Origin: Pseudomonas fulva
Lineage (GTDB): Bacteria; Pseudomonadota; Gammaproteobacteria; Pseudomonadales; Pseudomonadaceae
NCBI RefSeq assembly: GCF_023517795.1
Contig: NZ_CP082928.1
Span: 1,364,001 to 1,428,000 of the forward strand
Reading direction: 5' to 3'
Length of the DNA: 64,000 nt
The position numbers and the translations under genes were made by a program. The notes beneath the pieces are model-generated. The model made no database searches and was not told where the DNA came from. It saw only the letters and a program-made list of their open reading frames with translations. Below are positions 9,075 through 17,308 of the stretch, piece by piece; the stretch's first letter is position 1; each line of letters starts with the position of its first letter.

Positions 9075-9923
9075 TCAGTCAGCCTGCACCGTGACCTGCT
9101 GCTGTTCACCGAGCCCGGCAATGCCCAGCCTGATGGTCTGCCCGGCGCGCAGGAATACCGGGTTGGGCTTGATGCCCAGGCCCACTCCCGGCGGCGTGCC
9201 GGTGGAGATCACGTCGCCCGGCTGCAGGCTCATGCAGCGGCTCAGGTAGGCGATCAGTTGCGGCACGTTGAAGATCAGCGTGCGCGTGTTGCCCTGCTGG
9301 TAGCGGTGGCCGTCGACCTCCAGCCACATGTCCAGATTGTGCGGGTCGGCGATTTCGTCGCGGGTCACCAGCCAGGGGCCGAGCGGGCCGAAGGTGTCGA
9401 AGCCCTTGCCCTTGTCCCAGCTGCCGCCGCGCTCGAGCTGCCACTCACGCTCGGACACGTCGTTGATCACGCAGTAACCGGCGACGTGGTCCATGGCGTT
9501 GGCTTCGTCGATGTAGCGCCCTCCCTTGCCGATCACTACGCCCAACTCGACCTCCCAGTCGGTCTTGGTCGACCCGCGGGGAATCTCGACGGCGTCGTTG
9601 GGGCCGCAGATGGCGCTGGTCCATTTGTTGAAGATGATCGGCTCCTCTGGCACGTCCATCCCCGACTCGGCGGCGTGGTCGGCGTAGTTGAGGCCGATGC
9701 ACACGAACTTGCCGACCTGGCCGACGCAGGCGCCGATCCGCGGGTTGCCGGCCACGACCGGCAGGCTGGCCGGGTCGATCTGCGCCAGCGCGGCGAGGCC
9801 CGCCGGCGTCAGCACGTCGCCGGCGATGTCGGCCACATGCCCGGAGAGGTCACGAATCTGATTGTCGGCGTCCAGCAGGCCTGGCTTTTCCGCGCCCTTG
9901 GCGCCGTAACGTAGCAGTTTCAT
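9075..9923 (-). CDS. FAH-family 2,4-diketo-3-deoxy sugar acid hydrolase-like
   Basis: 282 residues. The fumarylacetoacetate-hydrolase fold is shown by CIGLNYADHAAESG (about residues 75-88), the metal-ligand region DWEVELGVVIGKGG (about 122-135), and STGTPPGVGLG near the C terminus. The closest families I recognise are hydrolases that split 2,4-diketo-3-deoxy-fuconate or -rhamnonate. It is last in a leftward operon after an MFS importer and an SDR. The expected role is cleavage of a 2,4-diketo-3-deoxy acid, made by the SDR, into pyruvate and a short hydroxy acid. Exact chain length (pentonate or deoxyhexonate) cannot be read from the sequence. Confidence 0.82.
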   Translation of the reverse strand: MKLLRYGAKGAEKPGLLDADNQIRDLSGHVADIAGDVLTPAGLAALAQIDPASLPVVAGNPRIGACVGQVGKFVCIGLNYADHAAESGMDVPEEPIIFNKWTSAICGPNDAVEIPRGSTKTDWEVELGVVIGKGGRYIDEANAMDHVAGYCVINDVSEREWQLERGGSWDKGKGFDTFGPLGPWLVTRDEIADPHNLDMWLEVDGHRYQQGNTRTLIFNVPQLIAYLSRCMSLQPGDVISTGTPPGVGLGIKPNPVFLRAGQTIRLGIAGLGEQQQVTVQAD

Positions 9924-9951
9924 GTGGGGTCCTTGTTCAGGTTCAAGACGA

Positions 9952-10695
9952 TCAGATGCTCATGCCGCCATCGATCACATGCAGCGCACCGGTAGTGTAT
10001 GAAGACGCGTCGGAGCCGAGGTAAAGCACCAGCCGGGCGATTTCCTCGGCGCTGCCGATGCGCCCCATGGGCTGGCGGGCGACGAACTGGCCGTACACCT
10101 GCTCCTCGGCCACGCCCTGCTGCGCCGCCTGTTCGGCGATGCGCGCGCGCAGCGAGGGCGAGTCGACGGTGCCCGGGCAGATGGCATTGCAGCGAATGCC
10201 CTGGGCGATGTAGTCGGCGGCCACCGACTTGGTCAGGCCGACCACCGCGGCCTTGCTGGCGGTATAGGCGCAGCGGTTGGGCACGCCCTTGATGCTCGAC
10301 GCCACCGAGGCCATGTTGATGATCGAACCGCCGCCGTGGGCCAGCATGCCCGGCAGCGTGGCGCGAATCATCCGGTACATGGCGGTGACGTTGAGCTGCA
10401 GGGAGCGCTCCCAGGCCGCTTCGTCGCAGTCCAGAATGCTGCCGGCGTGCACGTAGCCCGCGCAGTTGAACAGCACGTCCACCGCGCCGATCTGTTCACT
10501 GAGGGCGGCGATGGCCTGGGCCGAGGTGACGTCCAGTTGCAGGGCGGTGAGGCCCGGCTCATCCTGCAATGCGCCAATCGCGATATCGGTGGCGATCACC
10601 TCGGCACCCGCGGCCGCGAAGGCCCGGGCGCTGGCCAGGCCGATGCCCTGGCCGGCGGCGGTGATCAGCACACGTTTGCCGTGCATCTCGCTCAT
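9952..10695 (-). CDS. SDR oxidoreductase, 2-keto-3-deoxy sugar acid dehydrogenase-like
   Basis: 247 residues from the ATG at 10695, which overlaps the MFS stop (ATGA). Classical short-chain dehydrogenase: cofactor loop TAAGQGIG (about residues 11-18), acidic residue after beta2 (ATDIA) favouring NAD, NCAG, active-site Ser in MASVASS, and YTASK catalytic Tyr/Lys. A 28-bp gap separates it from the FAH-type hydrolase. The pair resembles the dehydrogenase/hydrolase steps known for L-fucose, L-rhamnose and some pentose pathways, in which a 2-keto-3-deoxy acid is oxidised at C4 and then split. Substrate is inferred from context. Confidence 0.82.
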   Translation of the reverse strand: MSEMHGKRVLITAAGQGIGLASARAFAAAGAEVIATDIAIGALQDEPGLTALQLDVTSAQAIAALSEQIGAVDVLFNCAGYVHAGSILDCDEAAWERSLQLNVTAMYRMIRATLPGMLAHGGGSIINMASVASSIKGVPNRCAYTASKAAVVGLTKSVAADYIAQGIRCNAICPGTVDSPSLRARIAEQAAQQGVAEEQVYGQFVARQPMGRIGSAEEIARLVLYLGSDASSYTTGALHVIDGGMSI

Positions 10696-12086
10696 GCTTT
10701 CTCCAGGGTCAGGCTGCCGGGAGGCGTGGCGACCGGCGTGCGGCTGGGCGTGCCGAGCATGCTGCGCGGGATGGCCATGATCAGCGCGCCGCTGACGAAC
10801 AGGCAGGCGGCCAGCACGTAGGTGCCGTTGTTGATGTCGCCGGTCATGGTTTCCGCCATGGCGGTGATCATCGAGCCGGTGAAGCCGGACAGGTTGCCGA
10901 ACGAGTTGATGATGCCGATGCCGGCCGCTGCGGCGATGCCGGACAGCACGGTGCCGGGCAGCGTCCAGTAGATCGGCATCAGGCTGAGAATGCCGGAGGC
11001 GGCGACGCTCAGGAACAGTACCGAGAGCACGATGTTGTGGGCGAAGTAGGCGCTGAGCATCAGCCCGACGCCGCCGATGAAGGCCGGAATCGCCGCATGC
11101 AGACGGCGCTCGCCGGTGCGGTTGGAATGCCGTGCGTTGAGCAGCATCGCCACCGCGGCCACGCCGTAGGGAATGGCGGTCAGCAGGCCGATGTGCAGGC
11201 TGCTGGTGATACCGGCGCTCTTGATGATCGACGGCATCCAGAACGCCAGCCCGTAGAAGCCGGTGTTGAAGGTCAGCAGGATCAGCACCAGCAGCCACAC
11301 GCGCGGGTTGAGGAAGGCTTCACTGAGGCGCGAGGCCTTGCCACTGTTGTCCTGCTGCAGGTTGGCCTTGAGCAGGGTCTTCTCGGCGGCGGACAGCCAC
11401 TTGGCCTTGTCGATGTTGTCGCACAGGCAGACGATCACCACCACCGCCATGACGATCGACGGCAGGCCTTCGATCAGCAGCATCCACTGCCAGCCGGACA
11501 GCCCGTGCACGCCCTGCATGGCGGTCATCAGCCAACCGGACAGCATGCCGCCGATGACCAGGCTGATCGGCAGCGCCAGCAGGAAGCCGGACATCACGCG
11601 GCTCTGTCGGTGGGTCGGGAACCAGTAGTTGAGGTACAGAATCACGCCCGGGAAGAAACCGGCTTCACAGATGCCGAGCAGGAAACGCAGGGTGTAGAAC
11701 ATGGTGCTCGACTGGATGCCGAAGAACTGCGCCAGCGGTACGGTGAAGGCCACGGCCATCGACACCAGCGCCCAGGTGAGCATGATGCGGGCGATCCAGA
11801 AGCGCGCGCCGAGGCGGTGCAGCAGCAGGTTGCTCGGCACCTCGAACAGGAAGTAGCCCCAGAAGAACATGCTCGCGCCCAGGGCATAGACGGTGTTGCT
11901 GAACTGCAGGTCTTCGAGCATATCCAGCTTGGCGAAGCCGATATTGACCCGGTCGAGGTAGGCCGCCATGTAGCACAGCAGCAGGATGGGCAGGATGCGC
12001 AGGATCACCTTGCGGTAGGTGCGATCCTCGAAGGTCCTGTCGTGGTCGCGCGCCGGCGCGGCCGATGGCTCGATACGTGGTTGCAT
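10692..12086 (-). CDS. MFS transporter, anion:cation symporter family (sugar acid uptake)
   Basis: 464 residues from ATG 12086, which has AAGGG about 9 bases upstream; an in-frame ATG at 12113 is possible but lacks a good site. Twelve membrane segments. The opening MAAYLDRVNIGFAKLDM and the loop RLGARFWIARIMLTWALVSMA are characteristic of the ACS family (GudP, galactonate and tartrate transporters). First gene of the leftward operon with the SDR and FAH hydrolase. It is expected to import an aldonate across the inner membrane with protons. The palindrome at 12344-12364 lies about 260 bp upstream and is the probable control site. Confidence 0.9.
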   Translation of the reverse strand: MQPRIEPSAAPARDHDRTFEDRTYRKVILRILPILLLCYMAAYLDRVNIGFAKLDMLEDLQFSNTVYALGASMFFWGYFLFEVPSNLLLHRLGARFWIARIMLTWALVSMAVAFTVPLAQFFGIQSSTMFYTLRFLLGICEAGFFPGVILYLNYWFPTHRQSRVMSGFLLALPISLVIGGMLSGWLMTAMQGVHGLSGWQWMLLIEGLPSIVMAVVVIVCLCDNIDKAKWLSAAEKTLLKANLQQDNSGKASRLSEAFLNPRVWLLVLILLTFNTGFYGLAFWMPSIIKSAGITSSLHIGLLTAIPYGVAAVAMLLNARHSNRTGERRLHAAIPAFIGGVGLMLSAYFAHNIVLSVLFLSVAASGILSLMPIYWTLPGTVLSGIAAAAGIGIINSFGNLSGFTGSMITAMAETMTGDINNGTYVLAACLFVSGALIMAIPRSMLGTPSRTPVATPPGSLTLEKA

Positions 12087-12343
12087 GGTGATGACCCTTG
12101 GGCATGCGTGCATGCCTGATTGTTTTTATTGAGTTGGGCTTCGCCGGGCGGCGCCTGGCGACACTGCGGTTACGGCAGATAAAGCTCCCTGGCTGGTAAG
12201 TGGGCCGCCCCGGCAGGCAGTCGTGCGCCCTATGGCGCAGCGCTTCGGGGAATCAACGGCCATGGCGCTTACCCGACCGTGGTGACGATGGCCGGTAATC
12301 TATGCCGCAGATCGATTCAATCCCAATGGCATTTGCTGATTAA

Positions 12344-12364
12344 TCGATAACGTTGCGTTATCGA
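12344..12364. promoter_or_regulatory. Inverted repeat TCGATAAC-N5-GTTATCGA, likely LysR operator
   Basis: Eight-base perfect arms around a 5-bp spacer, just beyond the 3' end of the LysR gene and upstream of the MFS operon. The core ATAAC-N5-GTTAT recurs at 13327-13341 in front of the same LysR gene. PcaQ/GbpR-type regulators bind closely similar dyads, so this is probably where the regulator acts on the leftward operon. Confidence 0.7.
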
Positions 12365-12365
12365 A

Positions 12366-13307
12366 TCAGTCACGCTCGCGCTGCGCATTGGCGAGCAGGA
12401 TGTCGGCGAACTCCCGGGCCGGGCCCAGCAGCTGATCGCCCTTGCGGGTGAGAATCCCGTAGTCCTGGGGCAGCAGGTAGAACGGTGTGTCGAGCTTCTT
12501 CAACAGGCCGCTTTCCAGGTGCTCGAGCACCATGGCTTCGGGCAGCATGCCGATCATCGAGCCGCCCTGCAGCACCTTGAGAAACGTCTGCATGGAGATG
12601 GTGTCGATGGTGTTGCGCGGCACCTCCACCCGCGCCTTGGCGAACACCTCTTCCATGCGCCCACGGATCGGCGTGCCCTTGGGATAGAGAATCCACGGCC
12701 AGGTCACCAGTTGCTCCAGGGTCATGGGCCCGGCCTCGCACAGCGGGTGACGGCTGTTCACCACGATGCAGAACGGCTCCGGCGCCAGAGGCTGGAAGTC
12801 ATAGCGCTGCTGCTGGCTCTGCTCGGTGAAACGGCCGATGGCCAGGTCCAGGTTGCGCTCCTCGAGCATTTCCATCAGGTGGTCGCTGGTCTGCTCGACC
12901 ACTTCGATGGCCAGCAGCGGCCAGCGCTGCTTGATCTGCACGATGGCCTCGGGCAGCGCCACCGCCGTGGCCGCGAAGATGCCGCCGACCTTGAGGTGAC
13001 CATGGCCGCCGGCGCTGAGGTTGTTGATCTGCTCGACGAAGGTGCGCGCGTCGTTGAGCGCCAGGTGCGCATAGCGCAGCACCTGGGCGCCCAGCGGCGT
13101 GGGTTGCATGCTGCGCGGCAGGCGCTCGAACACGGCGAAGCCGAGCAGGCTCTCGATCTCCTTGAGCATCTTGCTCAGTGCCGGCTGGCTGAGGTTCATC
13201 TGCTGCGCCGCCAGGTGCATGTTGCGGGTGCGACCCAGGGTGTCGAGGAGCGTCAGGTGACGGAATTTCAGCCAGTTGCAGAAGCTCGAGAACGACAGAT
13301 CCGACAT
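12366..13307 (-). CDS. LysR-family regulator, GbpR/PcaQ-like
   Basis: 313 residues. The helix-turn-helix is displaced about 10 residues further in than usual (RHLTLLDTLGRTRNMHLAAQ, then MNLSQPALSKMLKEIE), as in GbpR and PcaQ, which regulate sugar-binding-protein and aromatic-acid genes. The effector domain runs from about residue 95. It lies between the two halves of the sugar-acid cluster and is divergent from the XylX-like gene. Two copies of one inverted repeat flank it, so it probably controls both operons, with a 2-keto-3-deoxy acid or aldonate as effector. Confidence 0.88.
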   Translation of the reverse strand: MSDLSFSSFCNWLKFRHLTLLDTLGRTRNMHLAAQQMNLSQPALSKMLKEIESLLGFAVFERLPRSMQPTPLGAQVLRYAHLALNDARTFVEQINNLSAGGHGHLKVGGIFAATAVALPEAIVQIKQRWPLLAIEVVEQTSDHLMEMLEERNLDLAIGRFTEQSQQQRYDFQPLAPEPFCIVVNSRHPLCEAGPMTLEQLVTWPWILYPKGTPIRGRMEEVFAKARVEVPRNTIDTISMQTFLKVLQGGSMIGMLPEAMVLEHLESGLLKKLDTPFYLLPQDYGILTRKGDQLLGPAREFADILLANAQRERD

Positions 13308-13325
13308 GGGCAGCTCCAGGCATTC

Positions 13326-13342
13326 AATAACGCCAGGTTATT
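13326..13342. promoter_or_regulatory. Inverted repeat AATAAC-N5-GTTATT, likely LysR operator
   Basis: Six-base perfect arms with a 5-bp spacer, 18 bp upstream of the LysR start and 80 bp upstream of the XylX-like start. Same core as the site at 12344-12364. It is well placed for autoregulation and for activation of the rightward operon. Confidence 0.7.
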
Positions 13343-13422
13343 GATAATTGAAAATATGCCATTGGAGTTTATCCACATTGCCGCCTAGCTTGCAGCTTTC
13401 ATGCACCCCGGAATTCATCGCC

Positions 13423-14601
13423 ATGTCGATCCGCCTGACCCCTGAAAACACCCTGCCCGCCGACGCGGCCACGGCCACGCTGATCGGCCGCGCCTGGGTT
13501 CCCGGCGCCATCGCCGGCCCCTCGCCCATCGTGCTGCGCGCCGACGGCGTGTTCGATCTGTCCGCCCGCTTCGCCACCCTCAGCCAGTTGCTGGAACTCG
13601 ATGATCCGCTGCAGGCGGTGCGCGAAACGCCCGGCACCTTCGTCGGCAGCATCGAGGCGCTGCTGGCCAACACCGGCGCCCACGCCGACCAGAGCCAGGC
13701 GTATCTGCTGGCGCCCGCCGACCTGCAGGTGATCAAGGCCGCCGGGGTGACCTTCGCCGCCAGCATGATCGAGCGGGTGATCGAGGAAAAAGCCGCCGGC
13801 GACGCCGCCAAGGCGCAGAGCGTGCGGGCCATCGTGCGCGAAGCCATCGGCGACAACCTGCGCGCCGTGCAGCCCGGCTCGCCCCAGGCGATGCGCCTCA
13901 AGGAGCTGCTGATCGAGCAGAACATGTGGTCGCAATACCTGGAAGTCGGCATCGGCCCGGACGCGGAGATCTTCACCAAGGCGCCGATTCTGGCCGCGGT
14001 GGGCAGCGCCAGCGAGATCGGCATCCACCCGATCTCGCAGTGGAACAACCCGGAGCCGGAAGTGGTACTGGCGGTCAACAGCCGCGGGCAGATCCATGGC
14101 GCGGCCCTGGGCAACGACGTCAACCTGCGCGACGTGGAAGGCCGCAGTGCTCTGCTGCTCAGCAAGGCCAAGGACAACAACGCCTCCTGCGCCATCGGCC
14201 CGTTCATCCGCCTGTTCGACGAACATTTCGACCTCGATGCGGTGCGCAACTGCGTGGTCGAGCTGCAGGTGGAAGGCAGCGACGGCTACCGGCTCACCGG
14301 CTCCAGCTCCATGGATCAGATCAGCCGCGACCCGCAGAACCTGGCGAGCCAGACGCTCAACGCCTCGCACCAGTATCCGGACGGTTTCCTGCTGTTCCTC
14401 GGCACCCTGTTCGCGCCCACCGAGGACCGCGACCACCCCGGTAGCGGCTTCACCCATAAAATCGGCGACCGCGTGAGCATCAGCAGCCCGCGCCTCGGCG
14501 CCCTGCACAACCAGGTCACCACCAGCGACAAGGCCGCCCCCTGGACCTTTGGCATTACGGCGCTGCTGAAGAACCTCAGCGCCCGCGGCCTGCTGGACTG
14601 A
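13423..14601 (+). CDS. xylX: 2-keto-3-deoxy-D-xylonate dehydratase-like protein (XylX type, FAH superfamily)
   Basis: 392 residues from ATG 13423; the frame is open further upstream but that part overlaps the promoter and operator. Family-typical segments are IKAAGVTFAASMIERVIEE (about residues 105-123), MWSQYLEVGIGPDAEIFTK, WNNPEPEVVL, HGAALGNDVNLRD and NNASCAIGPFIRLFD. These closely match my memory of Caulobacter XylX, which dehydrates 2-keto-3-deoxy-D-xylonate to 2-oxoglutarate semialdehyde. The next gene is a XylD-like xylonate dehydratase, so the two steps are consecutive. No oxoglutarate-semialdehyde dehydrogenase is present in the window. L-arabonate or another pentonate is an alternative substrate. 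Confidence 0.85.
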   Translation: MSIRLTPENTLPADAATATLIGRAWVPGAIAGPSPIVLRADGVFDLSARFATLSQLLELDDPLQAVRETPGTFVGSIEALLANTGAHADQSQAYLLAPADLQVIKAAGVTFAASMIERVIEEKAAGDAAKAQSVRAIVREAIGDNLRAVQPGSPQAMRLKELLIEQNMWSQYLEVGIGPDAEIFTKAPILAAVGSASEIGIHPISQWNNPEPEVVLAVNSRGQIHGAALGNDVNLRDVEGRSALLLSKAKDNNASCAIGPFIRLFDEHFDLDAVRNCVVELQVEGSDGYRLTGSSSMDQISRDPQNLASQTLNASHQYPDGFLLFLGTLFAPTEDRDHPGSGFTHKIGDRVSISSPRLGALHNQVTTSDKAAPWTFGITALLKNLSARGLLD

Positions 14602-14654
14602 TCATCGCTGTATCCAGCGCCACGCGATTCATTCAAGAACAAGAGAAACGAATC

Positions 14655-16439
14655 ATGACCGACCCCAAACGCCCCCTGCGCAGCCAGCAGTGGTTCGATG
14701 ATCCCGACCACGCCGACATGACCGCCATCTACGTCGAGCGCTACATGAACTACGGGCTGACCCGCGCCGAGCTGCAGTCGGGCCGGCCGATCATCGGCAT
14801 CGCCCAGACCGGCAGCGACCTGACGCCCTGCAACCGCCATCACCTGGAGCTGGCCCAGCGGGTCAAGGCCGGCATCCGCGATGCCGGCGGCATTCCCATG
14901 GAATTTCCGGTGCACCCCATCGCCGAGCAGAGCCGCCGCCCCACCGCCGCCCTGGATCGCAACCTGGCCTACCTGGGCCTGGTGGAAATCCTCCACGGCT
15001 ACCCGCTGGACGGCGTGGTGCTGACCACCGGCTGCGACAAGACCACGCCGGCCTGCCTGATGGCCGCGGCCACCACCGACCTGCCGGCCATCGTGCTGTC
15101 CGGCGGGCCGATGCTCGACGGCCACCACAAGGGCGAGCTGATCGGCTCGGGCACCGTGCTCTGGCACGCGCGCAAGCTGATGGCCGCCGGCGAGATCGAC
15201 TACGAAGGCTTTATGGAGATGACCACCGCCGCCTCGCCGTCGGTGGGCCACTGCAACACCATGGGCACCGCCCTGTCGATGAACGCCCTGGCCGAAGCAC
15301 TGGGCATGTCGCTGACCGGCTGCGCGAGCATTCCTGCGCCCTACCGCGAGCGCGGGCAGATGGCCTATGCCACCGGCAAGCGCATCTGCGAACTGGTGAT
15401 GCAGGACGTGCGCCCCTCGCAAATCATGACCCGCGAAGCCTTCGAGAACGCCATCGCGGTGGCCTCGGCCCTCGGCGCGTCGAGCAACTGCCCGCCGCAC
15501 CTGATCGCCATCGCCCGGCACATGGGCATCGAGCTGAGCCTGGAAGACTGGCAACGCATCGGCGAGAGCGTACCGCTGCTGGTCAACTGCATGCCGGCCG
15601 GCAAATACCTGGGCGAAGGCTTCCACCACGCCGGTGGCGTGCCGGCGGTGATGCACGAGCTGCAAAAGGCCGGGCGCCTGCACGAAGACTGCATGACGGT
15701 CAGCGGCCGGCGCATCGGTGAGATCGTTGCAGGCCAAGTGACCGGTAACCGCGAGGTGATCCTGCCCTACGACGAGCCACTCAAGCACAGCGCCGGTTTC
15801 ATCGTGCTCAGCGGCAACTTCTTCGACAGCGCGATCATGAAGATGTCGGTGGTCGGCGAAGCCTTCCGCAAGACCTATCTGGCCGAGCCCGGCAAGGAGA
15901 ATTGCTTCGAAGCGCGGGCCATCGTCTTCGAGGGCCCGGAGGATTACCACGCGCGCATCAACGACCCGGCCCTGGACATCGACGAGCGCTGCATCCTGGT
16001 GGTGCGTGGCGCCGGCCCGGTGGGTTATCCGGGCAGCGCGGAAGTGGTCAACATGGACCCGCCGGCGGCGCTGATCAAACAGGGCGTGACCTCCCTGCCG
16101 TGCCTGGGCGATGGCCGGCAGAGCGGCACCTCGGCCAGCCCGTCGATTCTCAACATGTCGCCGGAAGCGGCGGTGGGCGGTGGCCTGGCGCTGCTGCAGA
16201 CCAACGACGTGCTGCGCGTCGACCTCAACGCCCGTTCGGTGAACCTGCTGATCGACGACGAGGAGATGCAGCGTCGCCGCGCCGCCTGGAAGCCCAGCTA
16301 CCCGGCCTCGCAAACCCCTTGGCAGGAGCTGTACCGCCAGCTGGTCGGCCAGCTCTCCACCGGCGGCTGTCTGGAGCCGGCCACCCTGCACATGCGCATC
16401 ATCGCGCGCAGCGGCGGCATGCCTCGGCACTCGCACTGA
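14655..16439 (+). CDS. xylD: Sugar-acid dehydratase, IlvD/EDD family, xylonate/arabonate type
   Basis: 594 residues, the usual length for the pentonate branch (Caulobacter XylD is about 595). Three cysteines expected to hold the iron-sulfur cluster are visible in SDLTPCNRHH (about residue 59), TTGCDKTTPACL (about 127) and SVGHCNTMGTALSMN (about 200); AxxRSG-like DGRQSGTSASPS lies near residue 490. It follows the XylX-like gene by 53 bp and would supply that enzyme with the 2-keto-3-deoxy acid made from D-xylonate or a related aldonate. The periplasmic glucose dehydrogenase encoded at 34424-36829 can make xylonate from xylose, giving a plausible source. Confidence 0.88.
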   Translation: MTDPKRPLRSQQWFDDPDHADMTAIYVERYMNYGLTRAELQSGRPIIGIAQTGSDLTPCNRHHLELAQRVKAGIRDAGGIPMEFPVHPIAEQSRRPTAALDRNLAYLGLVEILHGYPLDGVVLTTGCDKTTPACLMAAATTDLPAIVLSGGPMLDGHHKGELIGSGTVLWHARKLMAAGEIDYEGFMEMTTAASPSVGHCNTMGTALSMNALAEALGMSLTGCASIPAPYRERGQMAYATGKRICELVMQDVRPSQIMTREAFENAIAVASALGASSNCPPHLIAIARHMGIELSLEDWQRIGESVPLLVNCMPAGKYLGEGFHHAGGVPAVMHELQKAGRLHEDCMTVSGRRIGEIVAGQVTGNREVILPYDEPLKHSAGFIVLSGNFFDSAIMKMSVVGEAFRKTYLAEPGKENCFEARAIVFEGPEDYHARINDPALDIDERCILVVRGAGPVGYPGSAEVVNMDPPAALIKQGVTSLPCLGDGRQSGTSASPSILNMSPEAAVGGGLALLQTNDVLRVDLNARSVNLLIDDEEMQRRRAAWKPSYPASQTPWQELYRQLVGQLSTGGCLEPATLHMRIIARSGGMPRHSH

Positions 16440-16561
16440 GGGGCCTGTCGACAGGCATTAAAAAGCTTGTTCCCATTGTAGAGGGAATGTTTGGTTGACA
16501 CCGGACTGGCAACTTAATGTGTTGGCTTGCTTGATGTTGTAGACGCCGCTGCGGTGTGTGC

Positions 16562-17148
16562 AGATGCTCCCTGTTTCGCCCCCTCGGGCGACTCACTTTT
16601 CTTTGAAGTGCGCAAAGAAAAGTAAGCAAAAGAAAGCGCACCCCATCATCCGGCCCCGGCTGCGCCGGGGTTCGTTCGCTCCATCGTTGCTCCGAGGGTC
16701 GGCTTACAAGGGCCGTCCCTGGCCCTTTAAGCCTCTCGCGGCATCCATGCCGCTCGCCCCTCTACACAACGATTCCACTCACCCTCCTGAAGGGGATATT
16801 CGCGCGCCTGCACGACCGGGCATGCTTTTTGGGATGCGGGATAGCATCCAGGTCAGCCCAAGGCTGACCCCATGTTCAAGCACCCAAAGCTCCGTGAATT
16901 GCCTCCGGTTCAGGGGGGCGGGCAGAGCCCGTCCAGGAGGGCGAATGGAATCGTTGTGGAAGAGGTTGAGCGGCATGGATGCCGCGAGAGCCGCGATGGG
17001 CCATGGATGGCCCTTCGCGGCGGGCCTCTGGAACGGCGATGGAGTGAGCGAACCCCGGCGTAGCCGGGGCCGGATGATCGGGCGGAGGGTTTTGGTTACT
17101 TTTGCCCTCAAAAGTGACTCGCCCGACAGGGCGAAACGGGAGATGTCA
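16562..17148. repeat. Long palindromic intergenic element (about 200-bp imperfect arms)
   Basis: The left arm (about 16562-16793) and right arm (about 16935-17148) are imperfect reverse complements over their whole length. Landmarks in both arms are TTTCGCCC near the ends, CATCCGGCCCCGGCT(G/A)CGCCGGGGTTCG, CTCGCGGCATCCATGCCGCT and CACAACGATTCCA. About 140 bp of loop contains its own short hairpin (GGTCAGCCcaaGGCTGACC). Such elements occur repeatedly in Pseudomonas genomes and are often mis-annotated as short proteins. Open frames across it (for example 16558-17226 on the plus strand) are products of the palindrome and not credible genes. The rest of the 16440-17308 gap shows nothing else apart from a terminator. 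Confidence 0.8.
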
Positions 17149-17254
17149 GCAAACCGACGTAAGCAGCTTGAGCGCCGAAAGCACCCACGCACTCACACAA
17201 ACTTGCCAGTCCGGCGCCAAGACTGACCTTCCCGAGACTCTGCGAAGAACCATT

Positions 17255-17291
17255 AAAAAGGGGCGCACCTCTGCAGGTGTGCCCCTTTTTT
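17255..17291. terminator. Bidirectional rho-independent terminator
   Basis: AAAAA, then GGGGCGCACCT-ctgc-AGGTGTGCCCC, then TTTTTT. The A and T tracts allow use on either strand; it lies 18 bp beyond the permease stop on the minus strand. Confidence 0.9.
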
Positions 17292-17308
17292 CGATCACGG
17301 ATTTGCGA

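Noticed and set aside
14316..16436. 706-codon minus-strand frame opposite the dehydratase gene
   Set aside because: Mirror of the XylD-like gene, which carries the cluster cysteines. The His/Ala/Gly/Arg-rich translation is typical of an antisense frame.
16558..17226. Plus-strand open frame of 222 codons and its minus-strand mirror
   Set aside because: It lies wholly in the long palindromic element; the similar frame on the opposite strand is a direct consequence of the inverted repeat, and composition is unlike the coding sequence around it.
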